From NCBI RefSeq assembly GCF_001418015.1, contig NZ_LIQG01000026.1, positions 682,001 to 746,000 of the forward strand: 64,000 bases of DNA, given 5' to 3'. Positions 43,344 to 52,150 of this stretch are shown piece by piece. How positions within the stretch are numbered: the stretch's first letter is position 1; each line of letters opens with the position of its first letter. The position numbers and the translations under genes are program-made. The DNA comes from Lacinutrix mariniflava. GTDB taxonomy: Bacteria > Bacteroidota > Bacteroidia > Flavobacteriales > Flavobacteriaceae. Below the pieces are notes generated by a model. That model saw only the letters and a list, made by a program, of their open reading frames with translations, searched no databases and had not been told where the DNA came from.

Positions 43344-46300
43344 ATGAAATTAGAAAAAATGAGTGCAGGATTCCCTGAATATAAAGGACTTAACTTACCA
43401 AACGTAGCAGAAGAAATTTTAGCATACTGGCAAGAAAATAACATCTTCGAAAAGAGTGTAACTACTCGTGAAAATGCAGAACCTTATGTGTTTTTCGAAG
43501 GACCACCAAGTGCAAATGGGCTACCAGGTGTACATCATGTTTTAGCACGTGCTATCAAAGATATTTTTCCACGTTACAAAACCATGAAAGGTTACCAAGT
43601 AAAGCGTAAAGCAGGTTGGGATACGCATGGATTACCAATAGAATTGGGTGTAGAGAAAGAATTAGGTATTACCAAAGAAGATATTGGTAAAACTATTTCT
43701 GTAGAAGATTATAACGCAGCTTGTAGAAAAGCAGTTATGCGTTATACAGATGTTTGGAACGATTTAACTCAAAAAATGGGTTATTGGGTAGATATGGAGG
43801 ATCCATACATTACTTACGAACCTAAATACATGGAAACAGTATGGTGGTTATTGAAAGAAATATACACTAAGAAATTAATGTATAAAGGTTATACTATTCA
43901 GCCTTATTCACCAAAAGCAGGTACAGGTTTAAGTTCTCACGAGGTTAACCAACCAGGTGCATACCAAGATGTAACCGATACAACTATTGTTGCTCAGTTT
44001 AAAGCAATAGAAAGTACATTGCCAGATTTTTTACAGAACGAAGGCGATATTCATTTTACAGCATGGACTACAACACCATGGACATTACCAAGTAATACAG
44101 CATTAACTGTTGGGCCAAAAATAGATTATGTTTTAGTAGAGACTTATAACCAGTACACATTCAAACCAATGAATGTGATTATGGCCAAACTATTGGTCGC
44201 AAAACAATTTGCTGGAAAACTATTCAATCAGGTTGAAGATAAAGCAGCACTTTTAGAATACAAAGATGGAGACAAAGTAATTCCATATTTTGTAGTAAAA
44301 GAGTTTGTTGGTAAAGATCTTGTTGGTATTAAATACGAACAATTATTAGCATACGCTTTACCAAACGATAATCCTCAAGATGCTTTTAGAGTTATCGCAG
44401 GAGATTTTGTAACTACCGAAGATGGTACAGGAATAGTACATACAGCGCCAACTTTTGGAGCAGATGATGCTTTAGTAGCAAAACAAGCATCACCAGAAAT
44501 CCCACCACTTTTAGTAAAAGATGAGAACGATAACTTAGTACCACTTGTAGATTTACAAGGTCGTTTTAGACCGGAGATGAAAGAGTTTGGTGGTAAGTAT
44601 GTTAAAAACGAATATTATAACGATGGTGAAGCGCCAGAACGTTCAATAGACGTTGAGTTAGCTATTAAGTTAAAAGAAGAAAATAAAGCCTTTAAGGTTG
44701 AGAAATACAAGCACAGTTATCCACATTGTTGGCGTACAGATAAACCAATTCTTTATTACCCATTAGACTCTTGGTTTATTAAAGTTACAGATGTTAAAGG
44801 TCGTATGCACGAGCTTAACACGAGTATTAATTGGAAACCAAAATCTACTGGAGAAGGTCGATTTGGAAACTGGTTAGCAAACGCAAACGATTGGAATTTA
44901 TCGCGTTCTCGTTATTGGGGAATACCATTACCAATTTGGAGAACCGAAGATGGTAAAGAAGAAATTTGTATTGGTTCTGTTGAAGAATTAAAAGCTGAGA
45001 TGAAAAAGGCAGTTTCTGCTGGTGTTTTAGCTGAAGATATTTTTGCTGATTTCGAAGTTGGAAACAATTCCGAAGAAAACTATGCTAAAATAGATTTACA
45101 TAAAAACATTGTTGATGAGATTGTATTAGTTTCAGAAAGCGGACAAACAATGAAACGTGAAAGCGATCTTATAGACGTTTGGTTCGATTCTGGTTCTATG
45201 CCTTATGCACAATGGCATTATCCTTTTGAGAATAAAGAGAAGATTGATAGTAACGAATCGTTTCCAGCAGATTTTATTGCGGAAGGTGTAGACCAAACAC
45301 GTGGATGGTTTTACACACTTCATGCGATTGCAACTATGGTATTCGATTCTGTAGCGTATAAAAATGTAGTGTCTAATGGTTTAGTGTTAGATAAAAACGG
45401 GCAGAAAATGTCTAAACGTTTGGGTAATGCAACGGATCCTTTCGAAACTTTAGATACTTATGGAGCAGATGCTACGCGTTGGTATATGATCGCGAATGCA
45501 AATCCATGGGATAATTTAAAATTCGATTTAGAAGGAATAGAAGAGGTGAAGCGTAAGTTCTTCGGAACACTTTATAACACCTATTCATTCTTTCAATTAT
45601 ATACAAACCTTGATAAGTTTACTTATGCTGAAGATGAGGTTGCTCTAGAATTAAGACCTGAGATAGATAGATGGATACTTTCAGAATTAAATACACTAAT
45701 TCAAAAAGTAGATGAGTACTATGCAGAGTACGAACCAACAAAAGCAGCACGTGCAATTTCCAACTTTACTCAAGATTATTTAAGTAACTGGTATGTACGT
45801 TTAAGTAGAAGACGTTTCTGGAAAGGTGATTATCAACAAGATAAGATTTCGGCTTACCAAACATTATATACTTGTATGTTAACCATAGCAAAACTTGGAG
45901 CGCCAATTGCACCATTTTTTATGGATAAACTTTACTTAGACTTAACAAATACAACACATACAGAGACCTTTGAAAGTGTACATTTGGCAGAGTTCCCAGT
46001 AAGTGATGAACGCTTTATAGATAAAGCTTTAGAACGAAAAATGGAGGCTGCACAGACAATATGTTCTTTGGTGCTATCCTTAAGAGCTAAAGAAAAAATT
46101 AAAGTACGTCAGCCGTTACAAAAAATAATGATTCCTGTAAGTTCAGAAGAACAGAAAGAAGAAATTTTAGCGGTAGCAGATTTAATTAAGAGTGAAGTAA
46201 ATATTAAGGATGTGGAGCTAATAGAAGATGCTTCAGATATTTTAGTTAAGCAAATAAAACCTAATTTTAAAGCATTGGGACCACGTTTTGGAAAAGACAT

Positions 46301-46766
46301 GAAGCTTATTGCTGGGCAAATACAGAAGTTTAATGCAGACGACATTAAAAATATCGAACAAAACGGAAGTATCGATGTCGAGTGTAATGGAAAAAGCATT
46401 ACTTTAGAACGTACAGATGTGGATATTACTTCTCAAGATATCGAAGGATGGCTTGTTGCTAGTGAAGGCGCATTAACAGTTGCTTTAGATGTAACAATTT
46501 CTGAAGGTTTACGAGAAGAAGGTATTGCGAGAGAGCTTGTAAATCGTATTCAGAATTTACGTAAAGATTCAGGTTTTGAGGTTACAGATCGTATTTCTGT
46601 TAAATTGCAAAAACATGAAGAAATTACTAAAGCAGTGAAAACAAATTTAGAATATATTAAGGCCGAAACATTAACAGATAGTCTTGAGATTGTAGAACAG
46701 TTAGATAATGGTATAGATATTGCATTCGACACTATAAATACTAAGTTATTTATCACAAAACACTAA
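43344..46766 (+). CDS. ileS: Isoleucyl-tRNA synthetase (long eukaryote-like type)
   Basis: Charges tRNA-Ile. It is 1140 residues, longer than E. coli IleS (about 938) and characteristic of the second type of IleS, which is linked to mupirocin resistance. The ATP motif has the type-2 form PSANGLPGVHH in place of HIGH. The second motif is NGQKMSKRLGN. An editing domain is present. The start could be the ATG at 43344 or 43359 (MSAGFPEYKGLNLPNVAEEI). It is followed after 4 bp by a DksA-like gene, a coupling common in Bacteroidota. lspA, often next in such operons, is not here. Confidence 0.97.
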   Translation: MKLEKMSAGFPEYKGLNLPNVAEEILAYWQENNIFEKSVTTRENAEPYVFFEGPPSANGLPGVHHVLARAIKDIFPRYKTMKGYQVKRKAGWDTHGLPIELGVEKELGITKEDIGKTISVEDYNAACRKAVMRYTDVWNDLTQKMGYWVDMEDPYITYEPKYMETVWWLLKEIYTKKLMYKGYTIQPYSPKAGTGLSSHEVNQPGAYQDVTDTTIVAQFKAIESTLPDFLQNEGDIHFTAWTTTPWTLPSNTALTVGPKIDYVLVETYNQYTFKPMNVIMAKLLVAKQFAGKLFNQVEDKAALLEYKDGDKVIPYFVVKEFVGKDLVGIKYEQLLAYALPNDNPQDAFRVIAGDFVTTEDGTGIVHTAPTFGADDALVAKQASPEIPPLLVKDENDNLVPLVDLQGRFRPEMKEFGGKYVKNEYYNDGEAPERSIDVELAIKLKEENKAFKVEKYKHSYPHCWRTDKPILYYPLDSWFIKVTDVKGRMHELNTSINWKPKSTGEGRFGNWLANANDWNLSRSRYWGIPLPIWRTEDGKEEICIGSVEELKAEMKKAVSAGVLAEDIFADFEVGNNSEENYAKIDLHKNIVDEIVLVSESGQTMKRESDLIDVWFDSGSMPYAQWHYPFENKEKIDSNESFPADFIAEGVDQTRGWFYTLHAIATMVFDSVAYKNVVSNGLVLDKNGQKMSKRLGNATDPFETLDTYGADATRWYMIANANPWDNLKFDLEGIEEVKRKFFGTLYNTYSFFQLYTNLDKFTYAEDEVALELRPEIDRWILSELNTLIQKVDEYYAEYEPTKAARAISNFTQDYLSNWYVRLSRRRFWKGDYQQDKISAYQTLYTCMLTIAKLGAPIAPFFMDKLYLDLTNTTHTETFESVHLAEFPVSDERFIDKALERKMEAAQTICSLVLSLRAKEKIKVRQPLQKIMIPVSSEEQKEEILAVADLIKSEVNIKDVELIEDASDILVKQIKPNFKALGPRFGKDMKLIAGQIQKFNADDIKNIEQNGSIDVECNGKSITLERTDVDITSQDIEGWLVASEGALTVALDVTISEGLREEGIARELVNRIQNLRKDSGFEVTDRISVKLQKHEEITKAVKTNLEYIKAETLTDSLEIVEQLDNGIDIAFDTINTKLFITKH

Positions 46767-46770
46767 TAGT

Positions 46771-47157
46771 ATGTCATCAGAACACACAGTAAGATATTCA
46801 GATAAGGAATTAGCAGCTTTTAAAGTTATAATTCAAGAAAAAATAGAGAGCGCAAAGCACGATTTAGAGCTTATTAAAAGTGCGTACATGAATGACCATA
46901 ATAATGGTACAGAAGATACTTCGCCTCAATTTAAAGCCTTTGATGAAGGTAGTGCGGTTAACAGTAAAGAATCTAATTCTGCTTTAGCTATTAGACAAGA
47001 GAAATTTATTCGTGATCTTAAAAATGCTTTAATTAGAGTAGAGAATAAGAGCTATGGCGTTTGCCGTGTAACTGGTAAATTAATTAATCCAAAGCGATTA
47101 GAATTAGTGCCACATGCTACCTTAAGTATTGAAGCTAAAAATATACAGAAGTCTTAA
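46771..47157 (+). CDS. TraR/DksA-family protein without the zinc cysteines
   Basis: RNA polymerase-binding factor family protein of 128 residues. The N-terminal coiled coil has YSDKELAAFKVIIQEKIESA, then IKSAYMNDHNNGTEDTSPQF. The globular part has YGVCRVTGKLINPKRLELVP and HATLSIEAKNIQKS. The C4 zinc site of DksA has only one cysteine left (VCRVTG), so zinc binding is lost, though the fold seems retained. Co-transcribed with ileS (4-bp gap). It probably modulates transcription as DksA does, but the acidic tip residues were not checked against E. coli DksA. Confidence 0.88.
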   Translation: MSSEHTVRYSDKELAAFKVIIQEKIESAKHDLELIKSAYMNDHNNGTEDTSPQFKAFDEGSAVNSKESNSALAIRQEKFIRDLKNALIRVENKSYGVCRVTGKLINPKRLELVPHATLSIEAKNIQKS

Positions 47158-47175
47158 AGAATTTTATTTTAAAAC

Positions 47176-47206
47176 AAAAAACGCAACTAATTTAGTTGGC
47201 GTTTTT
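47176..47206 (+). terminator. Terminator after the DksA-like gene
   Basis: AAAAACGCAACTAA (47177-47190) pairs with TTAGTTGGCGTTTTT (47192-47206), with one bulged base. It lies between convergent genes. Confidence 0.75.
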
Positions 47207-47226
47207 GTTTGTTATAATAGTAAAGA

Positions 47227-47646
47227 TTAGAACCAAATACTCCAAGGAATCTTTGCTAATACTAAAATTAGTGCTAACGTATAAAATATAGCCAAAGGCT
47301 TTAGTTTTCCAGCTGAGGTTAATTTCTTTTTGTGTTTAGAATAACCAATTGTAATGAATGCAACTGCTAAAATCATGGCAAGAGGATGCTCGATAGCATT
47401 AGAGCGTATTGCTTTATTGCTCATAACTTCTCCTACAGAAAGCTCTCCAAAATAATCTTGTGAGAACCATAATACAATACCAATAAGTAATTGGATATGC
47501 GATACGATTAAAGTGAATAAGGCAATTCTAAAATCTCTTGGCTCGTACTCTTTTTTTCCAAAATGTTTTATTAATGCATTTCCTGCGGCTGTTATCATCA
47601 TAAAGAAGACGAGATATGCCCAATAAGAGTGCAACATTTTAATCAT
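47227..47646 (-). CDS. Four-helix membrane protein, annotated cytochrome B-like in relatives
   Basis: Membrane protein of 139 residues with four helices (about 5-25, 43-68, 87-103, 115-138). Conserved-looking histidines occur in the helices (LIVSHIQLLIGIVLWF; NAIEHPLAMILAVAFITIGY). Homologues in flavobacteria carry the label cytochrome B, but haem ligation is unproven; the two membrane His residues are the only support. A second Met three codons on (MLHSYWAYL) may be the true start. A TAnnTTTG match (TACATTTG, minus strand, 47673-47680) lies 26 nt upstream. Confidence 0.75.
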   Translation of the reverse strand: MIKMLHSYWAYLVFFMMITAAGNALIKHFGKKEYEPRDFRIALFTLIVSHIQLLIGIVLWFSQDYFGELSVGEVMSNKAIRSNAIEHPLAMILAVAFITIGYSKHKKKLTSAGKLKPLAIFYTLALILVLAKIPWSIWF

Positions 47647-47695
47647 AATTTGTGTTTTAATTAGTTATATAACAAATGTAGTAATTATTAGTCAT

Positions 47696-47727
47696 AAAAA
47701 AACCGCTTCTTTAAATAAGCGGTTTTT
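47696..47727 (-). terminator. Terminator of the receptor/lipoprotein operon
   Basis: AACCGCTT (47701-47708) and AAGCGGTT (47717-47724) form the stem, flanked by A and T runs. It lies 20 bp after the lipoprotein gene stop on the minus strand. Confidence 0.85.
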
Positions 47728-47746
47728 AATAATATAGTGATAGGTA

Positions 47747-49423
47747 TTAGTTAAATAGTACCCACTCGCCATTTGTTTTAATAAGATGCATGTCTTGTAC
47801 TCCAGGACCTGCATTAAAAATATCGAATGTTAAAAGATATTTTTGAGCCTCTTCCGCATTTGGATATAGGTTATCTAATAATATTGCCATTGCAGTTGCA
47901 ACCATTTCAGTACTCCACCCAGAAGTACCTGTAGCGGTATTAAAGTTTCCGTATTGGTTTAAGTTTGCTGCTGCTGCCTCAAAACCTTCTGTTGTTAATA
48001 GTTGAGAAGCTGCGTAAGAGTAATCTGCTGATACTAAAGTATATTTAATAGTGTTATCTGGAACCCAGATTCCATTGTCAAAACCAAACTGTAGAGAAGC
48101 TATACTTGGCGTCCAAACACCATTAATAACAGTGTACAAATTACCTTTTGTTATAGTTTGTATTGTGCTACCTGCATAATACCTGTACATTATGTACATA
48201 GAATCTTCTTCCTGAGCAAAAGGGTACTTTAAGCTTAAGAATGCTGGTAAGTAATCGCTAGCTAATAAAGATCCACTAAAGTTATTAAACTGTCCTGGCT
48301 GTCCTTGGCTTTCACCCATGAAGTCATAATCATCAGATGTTAAATATCTTACATCATTAACAAGTTCCCAAGTTCCAGCTTCAGAAAATTGGTAGTAATC
48401 AGATTTTGTTAGTGTATCACCTTCAATACCTACTGTTTTAAGTGTTACTGATGCTACTCTCCAACGTCCTGCGTTAGTAAGTGTAGATACATATTTTAAT
48501 GCAATGTTTACTGTTTGACCATCGTAAGCTGAAAAGTCGTAATCTTCAGATGGGTCTAAGTCATCTTCTGATGCTGGTGTAGCTAATGTAATTTCATCCC
48601 AAGTAGCAGTAGCAATATCATTTGCATAATCTGTAGATACTAAAATCTTAAGTACAGAAGGATCATTTGCATATTTAATTGCATGTGCAATTTGGAATTT
48701 TACATTTGTTTCACCTGCTAAATCTATAGCCGGAGAAACTAACCATTCTTCGTTAGCAGAAGCTGCGCCATTAATAAAACCATTTCCTTGAATGTAGCTT
48801 GAGTTTGTTAACCAAACAGAATCGTTTCCAGAAACTTCTTCTGTACTCCAACCCGCTAAGTTGTCTTCAAAAACATATTCTTCTAACGCTGCAAAACCTA
48901 CAACTGGTTCTTCTGTAAATTGTCTGTATTGAGCTCTTACAACATCTCCTATTTCTGGAGTTGCAATTTCATTTAATAGAAGATTACTAATAGTTGCTTG
49001 TGAATCTTCATTTTGATAAAAAGCATTTGCACCTTCAATTGGGTAATCTTCAGAGACTAATGTATAACTATCAGCATTAACAAAGCTTGATACATCTGAA
49101 GGATTACCATCATATAAATTATAATTAACTAACACAGATGATCCTTGTCCCCATAAAGGGTATTTGCTACTTAAAAAAGGAGGTAGCATATTTTTTGCAT
49201 CATCTACAGAGCTAAAAGCTTCGAATGTTTCATAATAATCTGGTTCGTCATCTTCACCTTGCTCAACTATTGCTGCATAGTCGTCAGTTGTTAATGTAAT
49301 TACATCGTCGCCAACAATCGGTCTTTCTATTGAGTCGATATCGTTATTAATATCTTCTAAAGGATTACATCCTGTTAAAACAGATGCTCCAATAATTGCT
49401 AATAAATAAACTATTTTTTTCAT
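47747..49423 (-). CDS. Surface lipoprotein with choice-of-anchor J/DUF5017-like domain
   Basis: Lipoprotein of 558 residues, lipid-modified Cys19 (SVLTGC). A jelly-roll module covers about 190-330: EVSGNDSVWLTNSSYIQGNG, then EEWLVSPAIDLAGETNVKFQ and WRVASVTLKTVG. This is the choice-of-anchor J/DUF5017 pattern. On both sides are repeats related to each other: LTSDDYDFMG, YALVSEDYP-like and LPPFLSSKYPLWGQGSSVLV versus LPAFLSLKYPFAQEEDSMYI. It follows a TonB receptor gene by 10 bp and occupies the position of SusD, so it may capture a substrate at the cell surface. Substrate unknown. Confidence 0.83.
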   Translation of the reverse strand: MKKIVYLLAIIGASVLTGCNPLEDINNDIDSIERPIVGDDVITLTTDDYAAIVEQGEDDEPDYYETFEAFSSVDDAKNMLPPFLSSKYPLWGQGSSVLVNYNLYDGNPSDVSSFVNADSYTLVSEDYPIEGANAFYQNEDSQATISNLLLNEIATPEIGDVVRAQYRQFTEEPVVGFAALEEYVFEDNLAGWSTEEVSGNDSVWLTNSSYIQGNGFINGAASANEEWLVSPAIDLAGETNVKFQIAHAIKYANDPSVLKILVSTDYANDIATATWDEITLATPASEDDLDPSEDYDFSAYDGQTVNIALKYVSTLTNAGRWRVASVTLKTVGIEGDTLTKSDYYQFSEAGTWELVNDVRYLTSDDYDFMGESQGQPGQFNNFSGSLLASDYLPAFLSLKYPFAQEEDSMYIMYRYYAGSTIQTITKGNLYTVINGVWTPSIASLQFGFDNGIWVPDNTIKYTLVSADYSYAASQLLTTEGFEAAAANLNQYGNFNTATGTSGWSTEMVATAMAILLDNLYPNAEEAQKYLLTFDIFNAGPGVQDMHLIKTNGEWVLFN

Positions 49424-49433
49424 TTTTATTTTT

Positions 49434-51983
49434 TTAAAAGTTAAGTTTCAGTCCAACACTAAATGTTCTTCCGTAACCATAAAATACTGTAGATGTTTGA
49501 GCATTAGAATTTGAACCATCTCTAGCATCAGAAACATACTCAGTATCGAAAATATTGTTTATTCTACCTGTTAATTTAGCATCGAAACCTCCAAAAGCAA
49601 AACCATGGCTAAGTGCTGTGTCAAAAAGACCGTAAGCAGGTAGTTCCCATGCATCTTCTGTATAACTTGGATCATTTCTATCACTAGGATCGAAATCTGC
49701 ATATAGATTAGTATAGTAGTTATAATCTACAATAAATCTTGTTTTAGGAGCTAATTTGTAGCTACCACCTAAAGCAAATGTTGTTTGCGCAGCATCACCT
49801 ACATGTAAATCTTCAATAAATAAGTTCACAGTTTTAACTAATTCTTGGTCATCGTTAAAAATTTGAACATTCTCTACGTTGTTATCCCATTTCCAATCTC
49901 CAAGAGAAGCAACACCTGTTAATGTTAATTTTTCTGTAGCTTTATATTTTAAATCTACTTCAATACCTTGGTGAATAGCATTTACACCTAAAACGTTTGC
50001 AGATGCAAATGTTCCATCTGGTTGATCGAATGATACAGTTTCAGATCTATCTTTCCACAGTGTTCTGTAAATGTTAACGTTAGCTGTTAATTTTTCGCTT
50101 CTAAAACCATAACCTAGTTCAAAACTAGTAATTTTTTGGTTTTCAGCATCTTCAATAATATGCTCGTTATCAAACTGAGTAAATACAGCATCAAAAAGTG
50201 GTGCTTTTTCAAAGTAACCTATGTTAGCAAAAACATTATGGTTGTCATCAATATTATAGTTAGCTCCTCCTTTTGCTCCGTAACCAAAAAAGTTGTAACG
50301 GTCTGTTTCTTGTAATGGATCGCTATCTAAATAGTTAAAGTAATCTACTCTTTTATAAGAAGTGTTTGAAGCTGATAAAGATACGAATGCTGCTAATTTG
50401 TCTTTAGAATATTCTAATTGAGTAAATGCTCCGTACCATCCAACTAATCCGTCGTTAGAATAACTTCTTTTATCACCAACTTGTAATGTTGCATTAGGGT
50501 TGTTTACATTGCTATCGTCTGCTAAGTATTGTCCTCCTAATAAATCTGTTACTTCTTGATAGTGTATTCCTTTATAGTTTCTATAATCTAAACCTCCTAA
50601 AAGCACTAACTCGTCTGTTAAATCAGTTTTTAATGTAGAGATAACACCATACCAAACGTGATCGTTTCTAGATGCTCTTAATGCTGCTGTAGAACCATTT
50701 GCACCATTTGCAATGTTTTCATCAACAATTTTATCTAAATCAATAGGACCTTTATTTCCTAATCTATAATCTGAACTTCCTAAATTAAATTTAGAACTTT
50801 CTTCTCCAGCTGTACCGCCACCTCCTCCAGATCCGAAAGATGCATACGCTGCAGTAGACACAGATGTTTTATCGTTAATTGTCCAATAGTGGTTTAAAGA
50901 TATTTGCGGTTTGTGGTAAAAGTTATCTTCAACGTGAGTTACTTCTCCGTTTTTGTATCCCCAATCTGGGTTAAACTTTCTTCCTCTTTCACTCTCTGTG
51001 TAAGTTTCAATAGTGTTTCTGTTTTGTCTTTGACCATGACGTTGTTTGGCACCAAAAGCAGTAAAAGATAATTTATGGTTGTCGTTTATTTCTTTTGAAA
51101 TATTTACGAAATAAGAAACTGCATTAAACTCTGTTCCATCTACATAACCGTCACCATCTGTTTTAGATCCAGATACTGTAGCAGCAAAACCATTTTCCAT
51201 TAATCCAGTAGAATAAGTGAAACCGAATTTTTTATAACCATCATTAGCTAAAGTTGTGTATATATTTCCTCCTTCTTCCGTATCAGTAGTTTTGCTAATA
51301 ATATTTATTGTTCCTCCAATAGAAGGTACAGCAACTTTAGAAGCTCCTAATCCTCTTTGTACTTGCATAGAACTAGTAACGTCTCCTAATCCAGCCCAGT
51401 TAGACCAGTATACTTGACCATTTTCCATATCGTTTACTGGTACACCATTAATCATTACAGCAACGTTTTCTGATGTAAATCCACGTAAATTAATACGTCC
51501 ATCTCCATAACCACCACCACTTTTAGTAGCGTATACTCCTGGAGTAGATTTTAAAACTTCTGGAAATTCTTGAGTTCCAAGTTTTAATTCAATATCGGCT
51601 GCTCTAATAGTAGATACTGCAACTGGTGTTTTTCTGTCTACAGCTACAGATGCCATAATATTAACTTCTTGTAACCCAAATTCACTTGGAGCTAAAGTAA
51701 TACTCCCAAGGTCTTTACTACCTGTAATTGTAAATTCTTGAGATAAGTAACCTACGTAAGATACAATTATTGTTGCGTCTTTAGATTTAGTTACAATGCT
51801 AAAATTACCGTCGAAATCTGTAGAAATCCCATTAGAAGTACCTGCTTCTAAAATGTTTACACCAGGTAAAGGATAATTAGTTTCTGGATCTAATACAGTT
51901 CCTGTTACTGTACTTTGAGCCATAGTAATTGCAGAACTTAAGATAGTTACTGCAAAAAACAACATTTTAATAGTGTTTTTCAT
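49434..51983 (-). CDS. TonB-dependent receptor with carboxypeptidase-like domain (SusC-like)
   Basis: Outer membrane transporter of 849 residues. Signal peptide MKNTIKMLFFAVTILSSAITMA. The carboxypeptidase-like domain spans about 24-110 (STVTGTVLDPETNYPLPGVN). The plug spans about 115-225 (VAVSTIRAADIELKLGTQEF, INLRGFTSENVAVMINGVPV, GLGASKVAVPSIGGTINIIS). The barrel ends YGRTFSVGLKLNF. The upstream -7 candidate TATTTTTG is at 52021-52028. It forms an operon with the anchor-J lipoprotein. Substrate unknown. Confidence 0.92.
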   Translation of the reverse strand: MKNTIKMLFFAVTILSSAITMAQSTVTGTVLDPETNYPLPGVNILEAGTSNGISTDFDGNFSIVTKSKDATIIVSYVGYLSQEFTITGSKDLGSITLAPSEFGLQEVNIMASVAVDRKTPVAVSTIRAADIELKLGTQEFPEVLKSTPGVYATKSGGGYGDGRINLRGFTSENVAVMINGVPVNDMENGQVYWSNWAGLGDVTSSMQVQRGLGASKVAVPSIGGTINIISKTTDTEEGGNIYTTLANDGYKKFGFTYSTGLMENGFAATVSGSKTDGDGYVDGTEFNAVSYFVNISKEINDNHKLSFTAFGAKQRHGQRQNRNTIETYTESERGRKFNPDWGYKNGEVTHVEDNFYHKPQISLNHYWTINDKTSVSTAAYASFGSGGGGGTAGEESSKFNLGSSDYRLGNKGPIDLDKIVDENIANGANGSTAALRASRNDHVWYGVISTLKTDLTDELVLLGGLDYRNYKGIHYQEVTDLLGGQYLADDSNVNNPNATLQVGDKRSYSNDGLVGWYGAFTQLEYSKDKLAAFVSLSASNTSYKRVDYFNYLDSDPLQETDRYNFFGYGAKGGANYNIDDNHNVFANIGYFEKAPLFDAVFTQFDNEHIIEDAENQKITSFELGYGFRSEKLTANVNIYRTLWKDRSETVSFDQPDGTFASANVLGVNAIHQGIEVDLKYKATEKLTLTGVASLGDWKWDNNVENVQIFNDDQELVKTVNLFIEDLHVGDAAQTTFALGGSYKLAPKTRFIVDYNYYTNLYADFDPSDRNDPSYTEDAWELPAYGLFDTALSHGFAFGGFDAKLTGRINNIFDTEYVSDARDGSNSNAQTSTVFYGYGRTFSVGLKLNF

Positions 51984-52118
51984 TTGGTTTAATTAAAGTT
52001 AATATGTTTTAATTTTTTTGCAAAAATAGGGATAATAAAGCCTTTAATATTAACTTAATGTTAACAAATTTTCACTTTTTAAAGATAGTTTTTATTAGCG
52101 GATATTTTATTATTAATA

Positions 52119-52142
52119 AAAAAAACTATTAACAGTTTTTTT
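52119..52142 (-). terminator. Terminator of the pgi operon
   Basis: AAAAAAACT (52119-52127), loop ATTAAC, AGTTTTTTT (52134-52142). The stem is mostly A-T, but it is followed by an A/T run and lies 9 bp after the pgi stop on the minus strand. Confidence 0.55.
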
Positions 52143-52150
52143 AACAATTA

